Shown one piece after another: positions 16,287-24,728 of a stretch of 46,972 bases of DNA. The notes beneath the pieces are model-generated. The model had not been told where the DNA came from and did no database searches. It was given only the letters and a program-made list of their open reading frames with translations. Positions within the stretch are counted from its first letter, which is position 1, and the number at the start of each line of letters is the position of its first letter. The translations under genes and the position numbers were made by a program. Source of the stretch: Nonomuraea zeae (GTDB lineage Bacteria; Actinomycetota; Actinomycetes; Streptosporangiales; Streptosporangiaceae); NCBI RefSeq assembly GCF_005889725.1, contig NZ_VCKX01000068.1, positions 1 to 46,972 of the forward strand, given 5' to 3'.

Positions 16287-17402
16287 TCAACCGATCCGCT
16301 CGATGATCGTCGCGGTGGCCAGCGCCCCGCCCGCGCACATCGTGATCAGCGCGGTGGCCGAGTCGGAGCGTTCGAGCTCGTGCAGCGCCGTGGTGAGCAG
16401 CCGCGCGCCGGTCGCGCCCACCGGATGCCCGAGCGCGATCGCGCCGCCGTTGACGTTGACGCGGTCGAAGTCCGGCGCGTGCACGCTCGCCCACGACAGG
16501 ACGACGGACGCGAACGCCTCGTTCACCTCGAACAGGTCGAGGTCGCCGATCGTCATGCCGGCCGCCGCCAGCACCTTGGCGGTGGCGTCCACCGGCCCGT
16601 CCAGGTGGTAGTACGGCTCCGCTCCGACCAGGGCCTGCGCCAGGATCCGCGCCCTGGGCCGCAGCCCGTGCCGCCGCGCCGCCTGCTCGCTCATCACCAG
16701 CACGGCCGCGGCGCCGTCGGAGATCTGGGAGGAGGTGCCGGCCGTGTGCAGGGCGCCGTCCATCACCGGCCGGAGCCCGGCCAGCCCTTCCACGGTCGTC
16801 TCGCGTAATCCCTGGTCCTTGCGGACGTCGCCGACCGGTAGGACCTCCCGCTCGAATCGCCCGTCGGCCCACGCCTTGGCCGCCAGCCGCTGCGAGCGCG
16901 CCCCGAACCAGTCGAGCCGCTCGCGCGTCAGCCCGCGCCGCCGCGCGATCCGCTCCGCGGCGGTGAACTGGTCGGGCAGGTCGATGCTCCAGTCGTCCGG
17001 TTTGGCCGTCGCGGGCAGCACGTTGCTGCCCAGCGGCGCCCGGCTCATCACCTCGACGCCGCACCCGACGCCCACCTCGATCACGCCCGCGCTGATCATC
17101 GCCGCGGCCAGGTGCACCGCCTGCTGCGACGACCCGCACTGCGCGTCCACGGTGGTGACGCCGGTCTGGTACGGCAGCCCGGCGTACAGCCACGAGTGGC
17201 GCCCGACGTGCCCGCCCTGCTCGCCCGCCTGGGTCACGCAGCCGGCGAACACCTGCTCGACGAGCGCCGGGTCGATCCCCGACCGCTGGACGAGCCCGTT
17301 GAGCGCGCCGGCCAGAACCTGTTGCGGTTTGAGCCCGGACAGCCAGCCGGCCCGCTTGCCGATGGGGGTGCGAACGGCCTCGACGATCACAGGTGTGCCC
17401 AC
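16287..17402 (-). CDS. fadA5: steroid 3-ketoacyl-CoA thiolase FadA5
   Basis: Thiolase of 371 aa that follows mycobacterial FadA5 along its length: PVIVEAVRTPIGKRAGWLSG at the start, active Cys in VDAQCGSSQQA, QALVGAEPYYHLDGPV, NEAFASVVLSWA, VNVNGGAIALGHPVGATGAR (His) and the second Cys in ITMCAGGAL. FadA5 thiolyses the beta-keto-CoA of the sterol side chain, releasing acetyl-CoA and a C22 steroid-CoA. A KstR-like box at 17434-17447 lies 32 bp upstream, fitting control by the TetR gene at 20081. It is physically split from the other side-chain genes by a sigma factor and an exporter. Confidence 0.9.
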   Translation of the reverse strand: MGTPVIVEAVRTPIGKRAGWLSGLKPQQVLAGALNGLVQRSGIDPALVEQVFAGCVTQAGEQGGHVGRHSWLYAGLPYQTGVTTVDAQCGSSQQAVHLAAAMISAGVIEVGVGCGVEVMSRAPLGSNVLPATAKPDDWSIDLPDQFTAAERIARRRGLTRERLDWFGARSQRLAAKAWADGRFEREVLPVGDVRKDQGLRETTVEGLAGLRPVMDGALHTAGTSSQISDGAAAVLVMSEQAARRHGLRPRARILAQALVGAEPYYHLDGPVDATAKVLAAAGMTIGDLDLFEVNEAFASVVLSWASVHAPDFDRVNVNGGAIALGHPVGATGARLLTTALHELERSDSATALITMCAGGALATATIIERIG

Positions 17403-17433
17403 AGTCGCCTCCAGAATGATGCTCTGGCGTGAC

Positions 17434-17447
17434 TGTAACGCGTTCTA
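17434..17447. promoter_or_regulatory. KstR-like box upstream of fadA5
   Basis: TGTAACGCGTTCTA fits the mycobacterial KstR consensus TnnAACnnGTTnnA (as I recall it) at every fixed position. It lies 32 bp before the fadA5 start and overlaps the stop codon of the upstream ECF sigma gene, so fadA5 probably has its own promoter here. Confidence 0.65.
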
Positions 17448-18437
17448 CTTTGGCGCGGAAGCCTCGCTCTCCAAAGTCACGGGCAGCTCGAAGGTCTCGA
17501 ACAGCCGCTCCTCGAAGAACATGCCGACGTGGCTGATGCGCTCGCCGGAGAACGTCAGCACCATGATGGCGAACTGGTGGTAGACGCCGTCCTCGCGGAA
17601 ATAGACCGCGAAGGCCGGCTGCCCGTTGGCCGCGATCGGGAAGAGCTTGAGGTCGCCGGCCCGCTCGGCCGGGCACTGCACCCTGGTGAGCTCCGCGATC
17701 GTCTCCGGCCCTTGGTACCAGCCCACGAACGGCGGCATCTCCCAGACCGCGTCCTTGGTGAACAGGTCGACCAGGCTGTCGACGTCATAGTTCTCGAACG
17801 CCGCGACATAGCGGTCGAGCAGGGCCCGCTGATCCTGCGTCAGCGGCTCCACCGGGTCGTCCAGGCTCGGCGCCACCTCGCCGAGCTGGGCCCGGGCCCG
17901 CTGCAGGATGCTGTTGACGGCCGCGGTGGAGGTGCCGACCGCCTCCGCCACCTCGGCGGCCTTCCACCGCAGCACGTCGCGCAGGATCAGGACCGCCCGC
18001 TGCCTGGGCGGCAGGTGCTGCAGCGCGGCGATGAGCGCGAGCCTGATGCTCTCGCGCGCGGTCACGATGGCGGCGGGGTCGCCGCCCGCGCCCGCCAGCG
18101 CGTCGGGCACCGGCTCCAGCCACGTCATCTCGGTGTCCTGCACCAGGGGCGCGCTCGCCTCGGTGCTCGGGGCGCCCAGCCCGGTCGGGAGCGGGCGCCT
18201 GGTGCGGCTGTCGAGCGCGGTCAGGCAGGCGGTGGTCGCGATGCGATAGAGCCACGTCCGCAGCGAGGAGCGCCCCTCGAAGCCGTCGTAGGCCCGCCAC
18301 GCGCGCAGGTAGGTCTCCTGCACGAGGTCCTCGGCGTCGTGCACCGACCCCATCATGCGGTAGCAGTGCGCCAGCAGCTCGCGCCGCATCGGATCAGCCA
18401 GCCGGAGGAAGTCCTCGTTCGTCGGCTTGTCGGTCAT
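17445..18437 (-). CDS. ECF sigma factor with C-terminal SnoaL-like domain
   Basis: A 330-aa sigma-70 family protein of the SigG/SigX5 type. Region 2 is at about residues 15-85 (YRMMGSVHDAEDLVQETYLR, AWRAYDGFEGRSSLRTWLYR) and region 4 at about 130-185 (LPPRQRAVLILRDVL, TSTAAVNSILQRARAQL). Residues about 200-320 are an NTF2/SnoaL-like domain (YVAAFENYDVDSLVDLFTKD, VGWYQGPETI) that in such ECF groups takes the place of an anti-sigma partner and tunes activity. No anti-sigma gene is adjacent. It is divergent from an MFS exporter, its most likely target by position. Its stop overlaps the fadA5 KstR-like box. Confidence 0.88.
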   Translation of the reverse strand: MTDKPTNEDFLRLADPMRRELLAHCYRMMGSVHDAEDLVQETYLRAWRAYDGFEGRSSLRTWLYRIATTACLTALDSRTRRPLPTGLGAPSTEASAPLVQDTEMTWLEPVPDALAGAGGDPAAIVTARESIRLALIAALQHLPPRQRAVLILRDVLRWKAAEVAEAVGTSTAAVNSILQRARAQLGEVAPSLDDPVEPLTQDQRALLDRYVAAFENYDVDSLVDLFTKDAVWEMPPFVGWYQGPETIAELTRVQCPAERAGDLKLFPIAANGQPAFAVYFREDGVYHQFAIMVLTFSGERISHVGMFFEERLFETFELPVTLESEASAPK

Positions 18438-18489
18438 ACCCCCTGTATAGATGCCGCCACCGACAAACCGATGAGTTTTCCGCCCTTCG

Positions 18490-18510
18490 CCGGTCGATAC
18501 ACGTGACCGG
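18490..18510. promoter_or_regulatory. inverted repeat between sigma factor and exporter genes
   Basis: CCGGTC (18490-18495) and GACCGG (18505-18510) are complementary with a 9-bp spacer, in the 96-bp divergent promoter region. A candidate operator; no known regulator motif recognised. Confidence 0.35.
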
Positions 18511-18533
18511 TTACCGAACGAAGGGGACTGACG

Positions 18534-19994
18534 ATGAGCTCCGACCGCTCCCGCTGGGTGGCGCTGGCCGTGCTGTGCACGGGAACGTTGATGATCGTCC
18601 TTGACGTCACCGTGGTGAACGTGGCGCTGCCCGCCATCCAGAACGACCTGGGCTTCACCCAGTCGGGCCTGGCCTGGGTGGTGAACGCCTACCTGATCGC
18701 GTTCGGGGGCCTGCTGCTCCTGGCGGGGCGGATGGGCGACCTCCTTTCGCGCAGAGGCGTCTTCCTGGCCGGATTAGGGGTGTTCGTGGTGGCGTCGCTG
18801 GCGTGCGGGCTCGCGGGCAGCCAGGAGGTGCTGATCGCCGCCCGGTTCGTCCAGGGGGTCGGCGGCGCGATGACCTCGGCCGTCGTGCTCGGGATGATCG
18901 TCACCATGTTCCCCGGGCCGCGCGAGCGGGCCAGGGCCATCGGCGTCTACAGCTTCGTCGCCTCGGCCGGCGGGTCCATCGGGCTGCTGGCCGGCGGCGT
19001 GCTGACCCAGGGGCTCAACTGGCACTGGATCTTCTTCATCAACCTGCCCATCGGGCTGGCCACCGTGGTCGCGGCGGTCCGGCTGCTGCCCAGGGAGCGC
19101 AGCGCCGGGATCGGCCGGGGCGTGGACGCGCTGGGGGCCGTGCTGATCACGGCCGCGCTGATGCTGGGCGTCTACACGATCGTCAAGCCCGCCGCCGAGC
19201 TGGGCTGGGGGGCCGGGCAGACGCTCGGGTTCGGCGGGGTCTCGCTGGCGCTGCTCGTGCTGTTCCTGATCCGCGAGGCCACGGCCCGCAACCCGCTCGT
19301 CCCGCTGCGGATCTTCCGCTCGTCCGATGTCTCCGGCGCGAACCTGATCCAGGCGCTGACCGTGGCCGGCATGTTCGGGATGTTCTTCCTGGGGGTGCTG
19401 TATCTCCAGCGGGTGCTCGGATATGACTCGCTCGGGACTGGGCTGGCGTTCCTGCCGGTGACGATCGTGATGGGGACGCTGTCGCTGCGTTACTCCGAGC
19501 GGCTGGTCACCCGGTTCGGCGCGCGGAGCACGCTGCTGGCCGGGCTGGTGCTGATCGGCGCCGGGCTGGCCCTGTTCGCCAGGGTGCCCGTGGACGGGAC
19601 CTACCTCGTGGACGTCATGCCCGCGACGCTGCTGCTGGCGGTCGGCTCGGGCGGCTCGTTCCCGGCGCTGGCCACGCTGGCGATGTCCGGCGCGACGGCG
19701 GACGACGCCGGGCTGGCCTCCGGGCTGTTCAACACGACCGCCCAGGTGGGGGCGGCGCTGGGGCTGGCCGTCCTGGCCACGCTGTCGGCCACCAGGACCG
19801 AGCAGCTCGCGGGCGGCGGGCCGGCCGACGCGGCGGCGCTGACCGGGGGATACCGGCTCGCGTTCCTGATCGGGGCCGCTCTCGTGGCCGTGTCCTTCGC
19901 CGTCGCGCTGAGCGTGCTCAAGCGGGGGCGGACGGAGCCGGAGGAGAGCCGGGGGACGGTCCGCGACGAGCTGCCGGTCCACGCGGGCCTCTGA
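18534..19994 (+). CDS. MFS drug exporter, DHA2 (EmrB/QacA) family
   Basis: Proton-coupled exporter of 486 aa with about 14 membrane segments. Family motifs are visible: LDVTVVNVALPAIQNDLGF in TM1 (motif D1), GRMGDLLSRRG (motif A) and RFVQGVGGAMTSAVVLGMI with motif C downstream (GSIGLLAGGVLTQ). Such proteins expel antibiotics, dyes or secondary metabolites. GAAGGGGA precedes the ATG. It is divergent from the ECF sigma gene, 96 bp apart, and may be its target. The substrate cannot be predicted. Confidence 0.9.
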   Translation: MSSDRSRWVALAVLCTGTLMIVLDVTVVNVALPAIQNDLGFTQSGLAWVVNAYLIAFGGLLLLAGRMGDLLSRRGVFLAGLGVFVVASLACGLAGSQEVLIAARFVQGVGGAMTSAVVLGMIVTMFPGPRERARAIGVYSFVASAGGSIGLLAGGVLTQGLNWHWIFFINLPIGLATVVAAVRLLPRERSAGIGRGVDALGAVLITAALMLGVYTIVKPAAELGWGAGQTLGFGGVSLALLVLFLIREATARNPLVPLRIFRSSDVSGANLIQALTVAGMFGMFFLGVLYLQRVLGYDSLGTGLAFLPVTIVMGTLSLRYSERLVTRFGARSTLLAGLVLIGAGLALFARVPVDGTYLVDVMPATLLLAVGSGGSFPALATLAMSGATADDAGLASGLFNTTAQVGAALGLAVLATLSATRTEQLAGGGPADAAALTGGYRLAFLIGAALVAVSFAVALSVLKRGRTEPEESRGTVRDELPVHAGL

Positions 19995-20080
19995 GCCGGC
20001 CCGCTGCCCGCCGTGCGCGGTCGTACTCGTACCGGTGACGCGGTGGAAGCGTGGATGTGGAGGAAGCGGTGGAGCGGCGG

Positions 20081-20734
20081 TCAGATGTCGGTGAGGAGCC
20101 GGGCGGAGGCGGTCTCGATGCGGCGCTGGATCTGGTCGTAGGTGCGGCGGCCGCGCAGCATCTCCAGCAGCTCCTGCACCCACACGCTGGCCAGCGACCC
20201 CGCCAGGTCGAGCTGCTCCTCGCTGGCCTGCTCCAGCGTCAGGCCGTCGGCCGAGACGCGCAGCAGCAGCCCCGTCATGCGGTCGCCGAACGGCGTCTGC
20301 ACCTCGGCCATGATCAGCGACCGGATGAGGGCGTCGGCCAGCTCCGGCTCGCGCATCAGCCCCCGGGTCGCGCGCATCAGCACGTCCACCGCGCGGCTCG
20401 ACGGCGTCGAGGCGCCGGGCGGCCGGCGCTCGATGCTGCTTTCGAGCAGGTCGATCTCCTCGCCGACCACCGCCACGACCAGGTCCATCTTGGAGGGGAA
20501 GTAGCGGTAGAGGGTGCCGAGCGCCACACCCGCGCGCTCGGCCACCGTGCGCATCTGCATGGCCTCCACGCCTCCGCGTGAGGCCAGCGCGGCGGCGGCC
20601 TGGACGATGCGCTTGCGGCGCTGGTGCTGGCTGCGCGTACGGACGCTGTGCCCGCCCGGCGGCGTGGCATGGGTCTCCATGGTCCCCTCGGTGTCGCTGG
20701 AGGGCGCGGCGAATGTCGCGTGCGAGGTACGCAT
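20081..20734 (-). CDS. kstR: TetR-family regulator, KstR-like
   Basis: A 217-aa TetR regulator. The N-terminal helix-turn-helix (RRKRIVQAAAALASRGGVEA, MQMRTVAERAGVALGTLYRY, FPSK) follows mycobacterial KstR closely; the ligand domain is more divergent but similar in length. KstR represses sterol catabolic genes and is released by 3-oxo-4-cholestenoyl-CoA type ligands. Here the gene is divergent from fadD17 and the side-chain operon, with KstR-like boxes in the gap. The ATG at 20734 has no ribosome site and directly abuts the AACACGTT core; the ATG at 20680 (METHATPP) has GAGGGG just upstream and would give 199 aa, so it may be the real start. Confidence 0.82.
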   Translation of the reverse strand: MRTSHATFAAPSSDTEGTMETHATPPGGHSVRTRSQHQRRKRIVQAAAALASRGGVEAMQMRTVAERAGVALGTLYRYFPSKMDLVVAVVGEEIDLLESSIERRPPGASTPSSRAVDVLMRATRGLMREPELADALIRSLIMAEVQTPFGDRMTGLLLRVSADGLTLEQASEEQLDLAGSLASVWVQELLEMLRGRRTYDQIQRRIETASARLLTDI

Positions 20735-20748
20735 AAGAACACGTTATC
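20735..20748. promoter_or_regulatory. KstR-like half-conserved box at kstR
   Basis: The core AACACGTT (20738-20745) is the AACnnGTT centre of the KstR consensus; the outer T and A are not conserved. Its place next to kstR suggests autoregulation. Confidence 0.4.
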
Positions 20749-20764
20749 TGATTTCTCGATAACG

Positions 20765-20796
20765 CGGCTTGTTACTCGTGAGTCACAAACAAGCCG
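20765..20796. promoter_or_regulatory. long inverted repeat between kstR and fadD17
   Basis: CGGCTTGTT (20765-20773) and AACAAGCCG (20788-20796) are perfectly complementary, and the interior holds a second short palindrome ACTCgtGAGT (20774-20783). It differs from the KstR-like boxes and has no T-tract, so a second operator is more likely than a terminator. Confidence 0.5.
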
Positions 20797-20868
20797 TATA
20801 GGCCCATGTCTGTGGCGTTACACGCTTATGTCGTGACTTATCGGCATCGATGGCCTCTGGACAGATAT

Positions 20869-20882
20869 TAGAATCTGTTCTA
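20869..20882. promoter_or_regulatory. KstR-like box upstream of fadD17
   Basis: TAGAATCTGTTCTA fits TnnAACnnGTTnnA with one mismatch (AAT for AAC) and has the full outer TAGAA/TTCTA symmetry. It lies 39 bp before the fadD17 ATG, a repressor-like position. Confidence 0.6.
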
Positions 20883-20921
20883 GTTTGCGATTCGGCTTAC
20901 CTAGCGCTTGCTGGAGGAGCG

Positions 20922-22553
20922 ATGATCGCGGACACGCTCGCGTCCCTGCTTCTCGCACGGGCCGAGGACGATCGACCTGGGCTGATGTTCGAGGACGCGG
21001 TGTGGTCGTGGCGTGCCCACGTCGCCGCCTGCCGGGCCGCGGGGGAGTGGCTGTCGGGGCGCGGCACGGGGCTGCACGTCGGAGTGCTCAGCGAGAACGT
21101 CCCGGGCCTGGTCTTCCTCGTGGGCGGCGCGGCGCTGAGCGGCCACGTGATCGTCGCGCTGAACCCGACGCGCCCGGTCGACGAGCTGGTCCGCGACGCC
21201 CGCGCCACCGACGTGGACCTCCTGCTGGCGGACGCCCCCTACGCCGGCGTCGCCCGCCCGGTGGCCGAGGCGCTGGGCATCCCCGCCCACGACCTGGAGT
21301 CGCTCGGCCTGGAGCCGCCGGGCCCGGGGGGTCCAGGGCCGGAGGCGCCCGGCCCGGCGGGGGCGGCGCCCGATCCCGGTGCGCTGGTGATGCTGATCTT
21401 CACCTCCGGCACCTCGGGCCGCCCCCGCGCCGTGCGGATCACGCAGCGGAAGATCGCCGTGCCGGGGACCAGCCTGGCGGCCCTGCTCACGCCCGGCGAC
21501 GTCGTCTACTGCTCGATGCCCCTCTTCCACTCCGGCGCCCTGATGGCCGCCTACGCCCCGGCGGTGGCGTCGGGGGCGGCGCTGGTGCTGCGACGCCGGT
21601 TCTCGGCCTCGGGGCTGCTGCCCGACCTCAGGCGATACGGCTGTACGTATCTGCACTACGTGGGCAAGGCGCTCTCGTACGTCCTGGCCACCCCCGAACA
21701 ACCCGACGACGCCCGCAACCCGCTCAAGATCGCCTTCGGCAACGAGGGCAGCGCGGTGGCGACCAGGAGGTTCGGCGAGCGGTTCGGCTGCCATGTGATC
21801 GACGCCTTCGGGTCCACGGAGACCGCCGTCTCGCTGACCCCCGACCCGTCGGGCCCGCCGGGCTGCCTCGGCCGGCTGCCCGAGGGCGTGCGGATCCTCA
21901 ACCCCTTCACCGGCCAAGCGTGCCCGCCCGGCCGCGTCGAGGATGGCCGGCTGCTCAACCCGGACGAGGCCGTCGGCGAGCTGGTCAACACGGCCGGGCT
22001 CGGGCTGTTCGAGGGCTACTACAACGACCCGGGGGCGGACGCCGAGCGGATCAGGAACGGCGCGTTCTGGTCGGGCGACCTCGCCTACGCCGACGCGGAC
22101 GGCTACGTGTTCTTCGCCGGCCGGGGCACCGAGCGCCTGCGCGTGGACGGCGAGAACCTGGCGGTCGCGCCCATCGAGGCCGCGCTGCGGGAGTTCGGCG
22201 GCGTGATCGAGGCGGCCGTCTACCCGGTGCCCGACGCGGCGGCCGGTGACCAGGTCATGGCGGCACTCGTCCTGGATGGGCCCTTCGACCCGGCCGCGTT
22301 CACCGCCTTCCTGGCGTCCCGCCGCGATCTGGGCGCCAAGTCGATACCCCGATATATCCGCCTCTGTGATCGCCTGCCGCAGACGCCGTCGCACAAGGTC
22401 ATCAAGCGGCTCCTCGCCGCGGAGTCGTGGCGCACGGCCGACCCCGTCTGGTGGCGGGCGCCCACCGGGCTCAGGCCGCTGACCGACGCGGACATGAAGG
22501 CGATCGAGGAGGAGTTCGACCGGCACGGCAGGCACCACCTCTTGGAGAGTTGA
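20922..22553 (+). CDS. fadD17: steroid side-chain acyl-CoA ligase FadD17
   Basis: AMP-forming CoA ligase of 543 aa. The AMP-binding loop FTSGTSGRPRAV is near residue 160, followed by GFGSTE-type A5 (DAFGSTETAVSL), SGDLAY, and the C-terminal catalytic Lys in SHKVIKRLL. HVGVLSEN, YVGKALSYVLATPE and FEGYYNDPGADAERI match mycobacterial FadD17 segments. FadD17 makes CoA thioesters of steroid side-chain acids, reportedly the shorter (C24) ones. The ATG at 20922 has GGAGG just upstream; a start at 20850 would run through the KstR-like box. A Pro/Gly-rich insert at residues 128-148 is local. First gene of a six-gene operon. Confidence 0.88.
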   Translation: MIADTLASLLLARAEDDRPGLMFEDAVWSWRAHVAACRAAGEWLSGRGTGLHVGVLSENVPGLVFLVGGAALSGHVIVALNPTRPVDELVRDARATDVDLLLADAPYAGVARPVAEALGIPAHDLESLGLEPPGPGGPGPEAPGPAGAAPDPGALVMLIFTSGTSGRPRAVRITQRKIAVPGTSLAALLTPGDVVYCSMPLFHSGALMAAYAPAVASGAALVLRRRFSASGLLPDLRRYGCTYLHYVGKALSYVLATPEQPDDARNPLKIAFGNEGSAVATRRFGERFGCHVIDAFGSTETAVSLTPDPSGPPGCLGRLPEGVRILNPFTGQACPPGRVEDGRLLNPDEAVGELVNTAGLGLFEGYYNDPGADAERIRNGAFWSGDLAYADADGYVFFAGRGTERLRVDGENLAVAPIEAALREFGGVIEAAVYPVPDAAAGDQVMAALVLDGPFDPAAFTAFLASRRDLGAKSIPRYIRLCDRLPQTPSHKVIKRLLAAESWRTADPVWWRAPTGLRPLTDADMKAIEEEFDRHGRHHLLES

Positions 22554-23524
22554 TGGATTTCAACCTGGACGAAACCCAGCAGGAGCTGAAGAAACTGGCA
22601 GCCGAGGTCCTCTCCAGGGACGGGGGCGAGGACGGCCTGTGGCAGGCCGGGCTCATGAGCGTGTGCGCCTCGGAGGAGGCGGGCGGCGCCGGGCTCGGTC
22701 CGGTGGAGATGGCCGTCGTGCTGCGGGAGACGGGCGCGCGGGCCGCGCCGGTCGCGGCACTGCCCACGCTGGTGAGCACGCTGGCCCTGGCCCGCTATGG
22801 CACCCCCGACCAGCAGCGCCGCATCAGCCGCGGCACGCTCGCGCTCCGCGAGCCGGGCCGGGCCCTGGCGGACCCGCCGCTGACGGCGGCGCGGGAGGAA
22901 GGCGGCGGCTGGGCCCTGACGGGCCGCAAGGTCTCGGTGCCCTATCCGGAGGACGCGGTGCTGGTCACCGCCGCGGAAGGACTGTTCCTGGTGCACTCGC
23001 CGCGGACCGCCGCCGAGTACACCGCCACCGGCGAGCCCGCGGTCACGGTGGTGCTCGACGGCACTCCCGCCGAGCGGGTGGCGGGGCCGGAGGCGGTCGC
23101 AGGGGCCAGGCGGCTCTTCACCGCGGCCGTCGCCGCCCAGGCGAGCGGCGTGCTCGCCGGGGCACTGGAGCTGACCACCTCGTACATCAAGACGCGCAGG
23201 CAGTTCGGCCGGGCGCTGGCCGAGTTCCAGGCCGTGACGATGCAGATCGCCGACGTCTACATCGCGGGCCGGGCCCTGGACGTCGCCTTGTGGTCGGCGG
23301 TCTGGCGGCTGGGCGAGGGGCTGCCGGCCGAGGACGACCTGGCGCTGGCCGCGTACCACGTGAGCGAGGCAGTCAAGGCCCTCTACACCTGCCAGCACCT
23401 GCACGGCGGGCTCGGGCTCGACGTGACCTACCCGCTGCACCGCTACTTCGCCCAGGCCAAGCACCTGTCCCACCTGCTCGGCGGCGCCGACGCCCAGCTC
23501 GACGTGATCGGAGCGCTACTCTGA
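22553..23524 (+). CDS. fadE28: acyl-CoA dehydrogenase FadE28-like (ChsE1, alpha subunit)
   Basis: A short acyl-CoA dehydrogenase of 323 aa, matching FadE28/ChsE1 (about 340 aa) rather than a full ACAD. The N-terminus MDFNLDETQQELKKL and the C-terminus HLHGGLGLDVTYPLHRYF, YIKTRRQFGRALAEFQAV are typical. In mycobacteria it pairs with FadE29 as an alpha2-beta2 enzyme in which the subunits share FAD and active-site parts; it dehydrogenates 3-oxo-pregnene-20-carboxyl-CoA. The ATG overlaps the fadD17 stop (TGATG), and it in turn overlaps the partner gene, as expected for 1:1 synthesis. Confidence 0.87.
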   Translation: MDFNLDETQQELKKLAAEVLSRDGGEDGLWQAGLMSVCASEEAGGAGLGPVEMAVVLRETGARAAPVAALPTLVSTLALARYGTPDQQRRISRGTLALREPGRALADPPLTAAREEGGGWALTGRKVSVPYPEDAVLVTAAEGLFLVHSPRTAAEYTATGEPAVTVVLDGTPAERVAGPEAVAGARRLFTAAVAAQASGVLAGALELTTSYIKTRRQFGRALAEFQAVTMQIADVYIAGRALDVALWSAVWRLGEGLPAEDDLALAAYHVSEAVKALYTCQHLHGGLGLDVTYPLHRYFAQAKHLSHLLGGADAQLDVIGALL

Positions 23525-24678
23525 TGCTGATCGACCTGACCGCTGACCAGCGCGGCCTGCGCGACGAGCTGCGCGAATACTTCCGCGGCTGTCTCAGCGA
23601 CGAGGATCGCAGGAAGATCGCCGAAGACCCGTTCGGCGAGGCGTACATGGAGCACTGCCGCCGCCTCGGCCGCGACGGCAAGCTCGGGCTCGGCTGGCCC
23701 AAGGAATACGGCGGGGGCGGCTACGGCCCCCTGGAGCAGCAGATCTTCGCCAACGAGATCGCGCGGGCCGGGGTCCCCTATCCCATCATCACGGTGCAGA
23801 CGGTCGGCCCCACCCTCATGCAGTACGGCACCCAGGAGCAGAAGGACCTCTTCCTGCCGCGCATCCTCGCGGGGGAGTGCCACTTCGCGATCGGCTACAG
23901 CGAGCCCGAGGCGGGCACCGACCTGGCCTCCCTGCGGACCACGGCGGTGCTGGACGGCGACCACTACGTCGTCAACGGCCAGAAGATCTTCACCAGCGGC
24001 GCGCACTACGCCCAGTACATCTGGCTGGCCGCGCGCACGAACCCCGAGGCCAAGAAGCACAAGGGCATCACGATGATGATCGCGGCCACGGACGATCCCG
24101 GCTACTCCTGGACCCCGATCGTCACCATGGACGGCCGCCACCACACCAACTCCACCTACTACTCCGACGTCCGCGTGCCGGTGAACATGGTGGTCGGCGA
24201 GGTGGACAAGGGCTGGGACCTGATCGTCAACCAGCTCAACCACGAACGCGTCACCCTCGGCCCGGCCGGCAACCTCGGGCAGACCTACGACCGCTTCCTG
24301 GCCTGGGCCCGCCGTACGGGGCTGGTCGAGAACCCGGACGTGCGGCGGGCACTGGCCAGGGTGTGGGCGGCCTACCGGACGAACGAGCTGCTGAACTGGC
24401 AGGTGGCCGCGAACATGGACCTCGGCTGGCTGGGCGCGCCCGACGCGTCGGCCACCAAGATCTACGGCTCCGAGCGGATGCAGGAGATCGGCCGGCTCGT
24501 CGGCGACACCCTGGCCAGGTACGGCGACCCGTCGGACCCGGAGACGGCCGAGCTGCTCGAACGCGTGGACCACGGCGTGAAGGGGGCGGTGGTGCTGACG
24601 TTCGGCGGCGGGGTGAACGAGGTGCAGCGGGAGCTGATCGCGATGCTCGGCCTGAGCCTCCCGAGGCCGCCCAGATGA
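23524..24678 (+). CDS. fadE29: acyl-CoA dehydrogenase FadE29 (ChsE2, beta subunit)
   Basis: Acyl-CoA dehydrogenase of 384 aa that follows mycobacterial FadE29: LIDLTADQRGLRDELREYF at the start, GRDGKLGLGWPKEYGGGGYG, HFAIGYSEPEAGTDLASLRT (FAD/substrate loop), NGQKIFTSGAHYAQYIWLA, DGRHHTN and VLTFGGGVNEVQRE near the end. With the preceding FadE28-like subunit it introduces the double bond in the three-carbon side-chain CoA ester of sterol degradation. The ATG overlaps the fadE28 stop (TGATG), and the last codons overlap chsH2. Confidence 0.9.
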   Translation: MLIDLTADQRGLRDELREYFRGCLSDEDRRKIAEDPFGEAYMEHCRRLGRDGKLGLGWPKEYGGGGYGPLEQQIFANEIARAGVPYPIITVQTVGPTLMQYGTQEQKDLFLPRILAGECHFAIGYSEPEAGTDLASLRTTAVLDGDHYVVNGQKIFTSGAHYAQYIWLAARTNPEAKKHKGITMMIAATDDPGYSWTPIVTMDGRHHTNSTYYSDVRVPVNMVVGEVDKGWDLIVNQLNHERVTLGPAGNLGQTYDRFLAWARRTGLVENPDVRRALARVWAAYRTNELLNWQVAANMDLGWLGAPDASATKIYGSERMQEIGRLVGDTLARYGDPSDPETAELLERVDHGVKGAVVLTFGGGVNEVQRELIAMLGLSLPRPPR

Positions 24679-24728
24679 GCGAGCCGCAAGAGATGAGCGA
24701 GCCGCACGCGACGAGCGAGCCGCACGAG
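24675..24728 (+). repeat. 3 x 18-bp in-frame repeat at the start of chsH2
   Basis: Three near-identical 18-bp units built on ATGAGCGAGCCGCA(a/c)GAG begin with the start codon of chsH2. Two units begin with ATG, so alternative starts (24675, 24693) are possible. Confidence 0.8.

Noticed and set aside
22553..23524. Truncated pseudogene of an acyl-CoA dehydrogenase
   Set aside because: The short length is normal for FadE28/ChsE1 alpha subunits, and it overlaps an intact partner gene.
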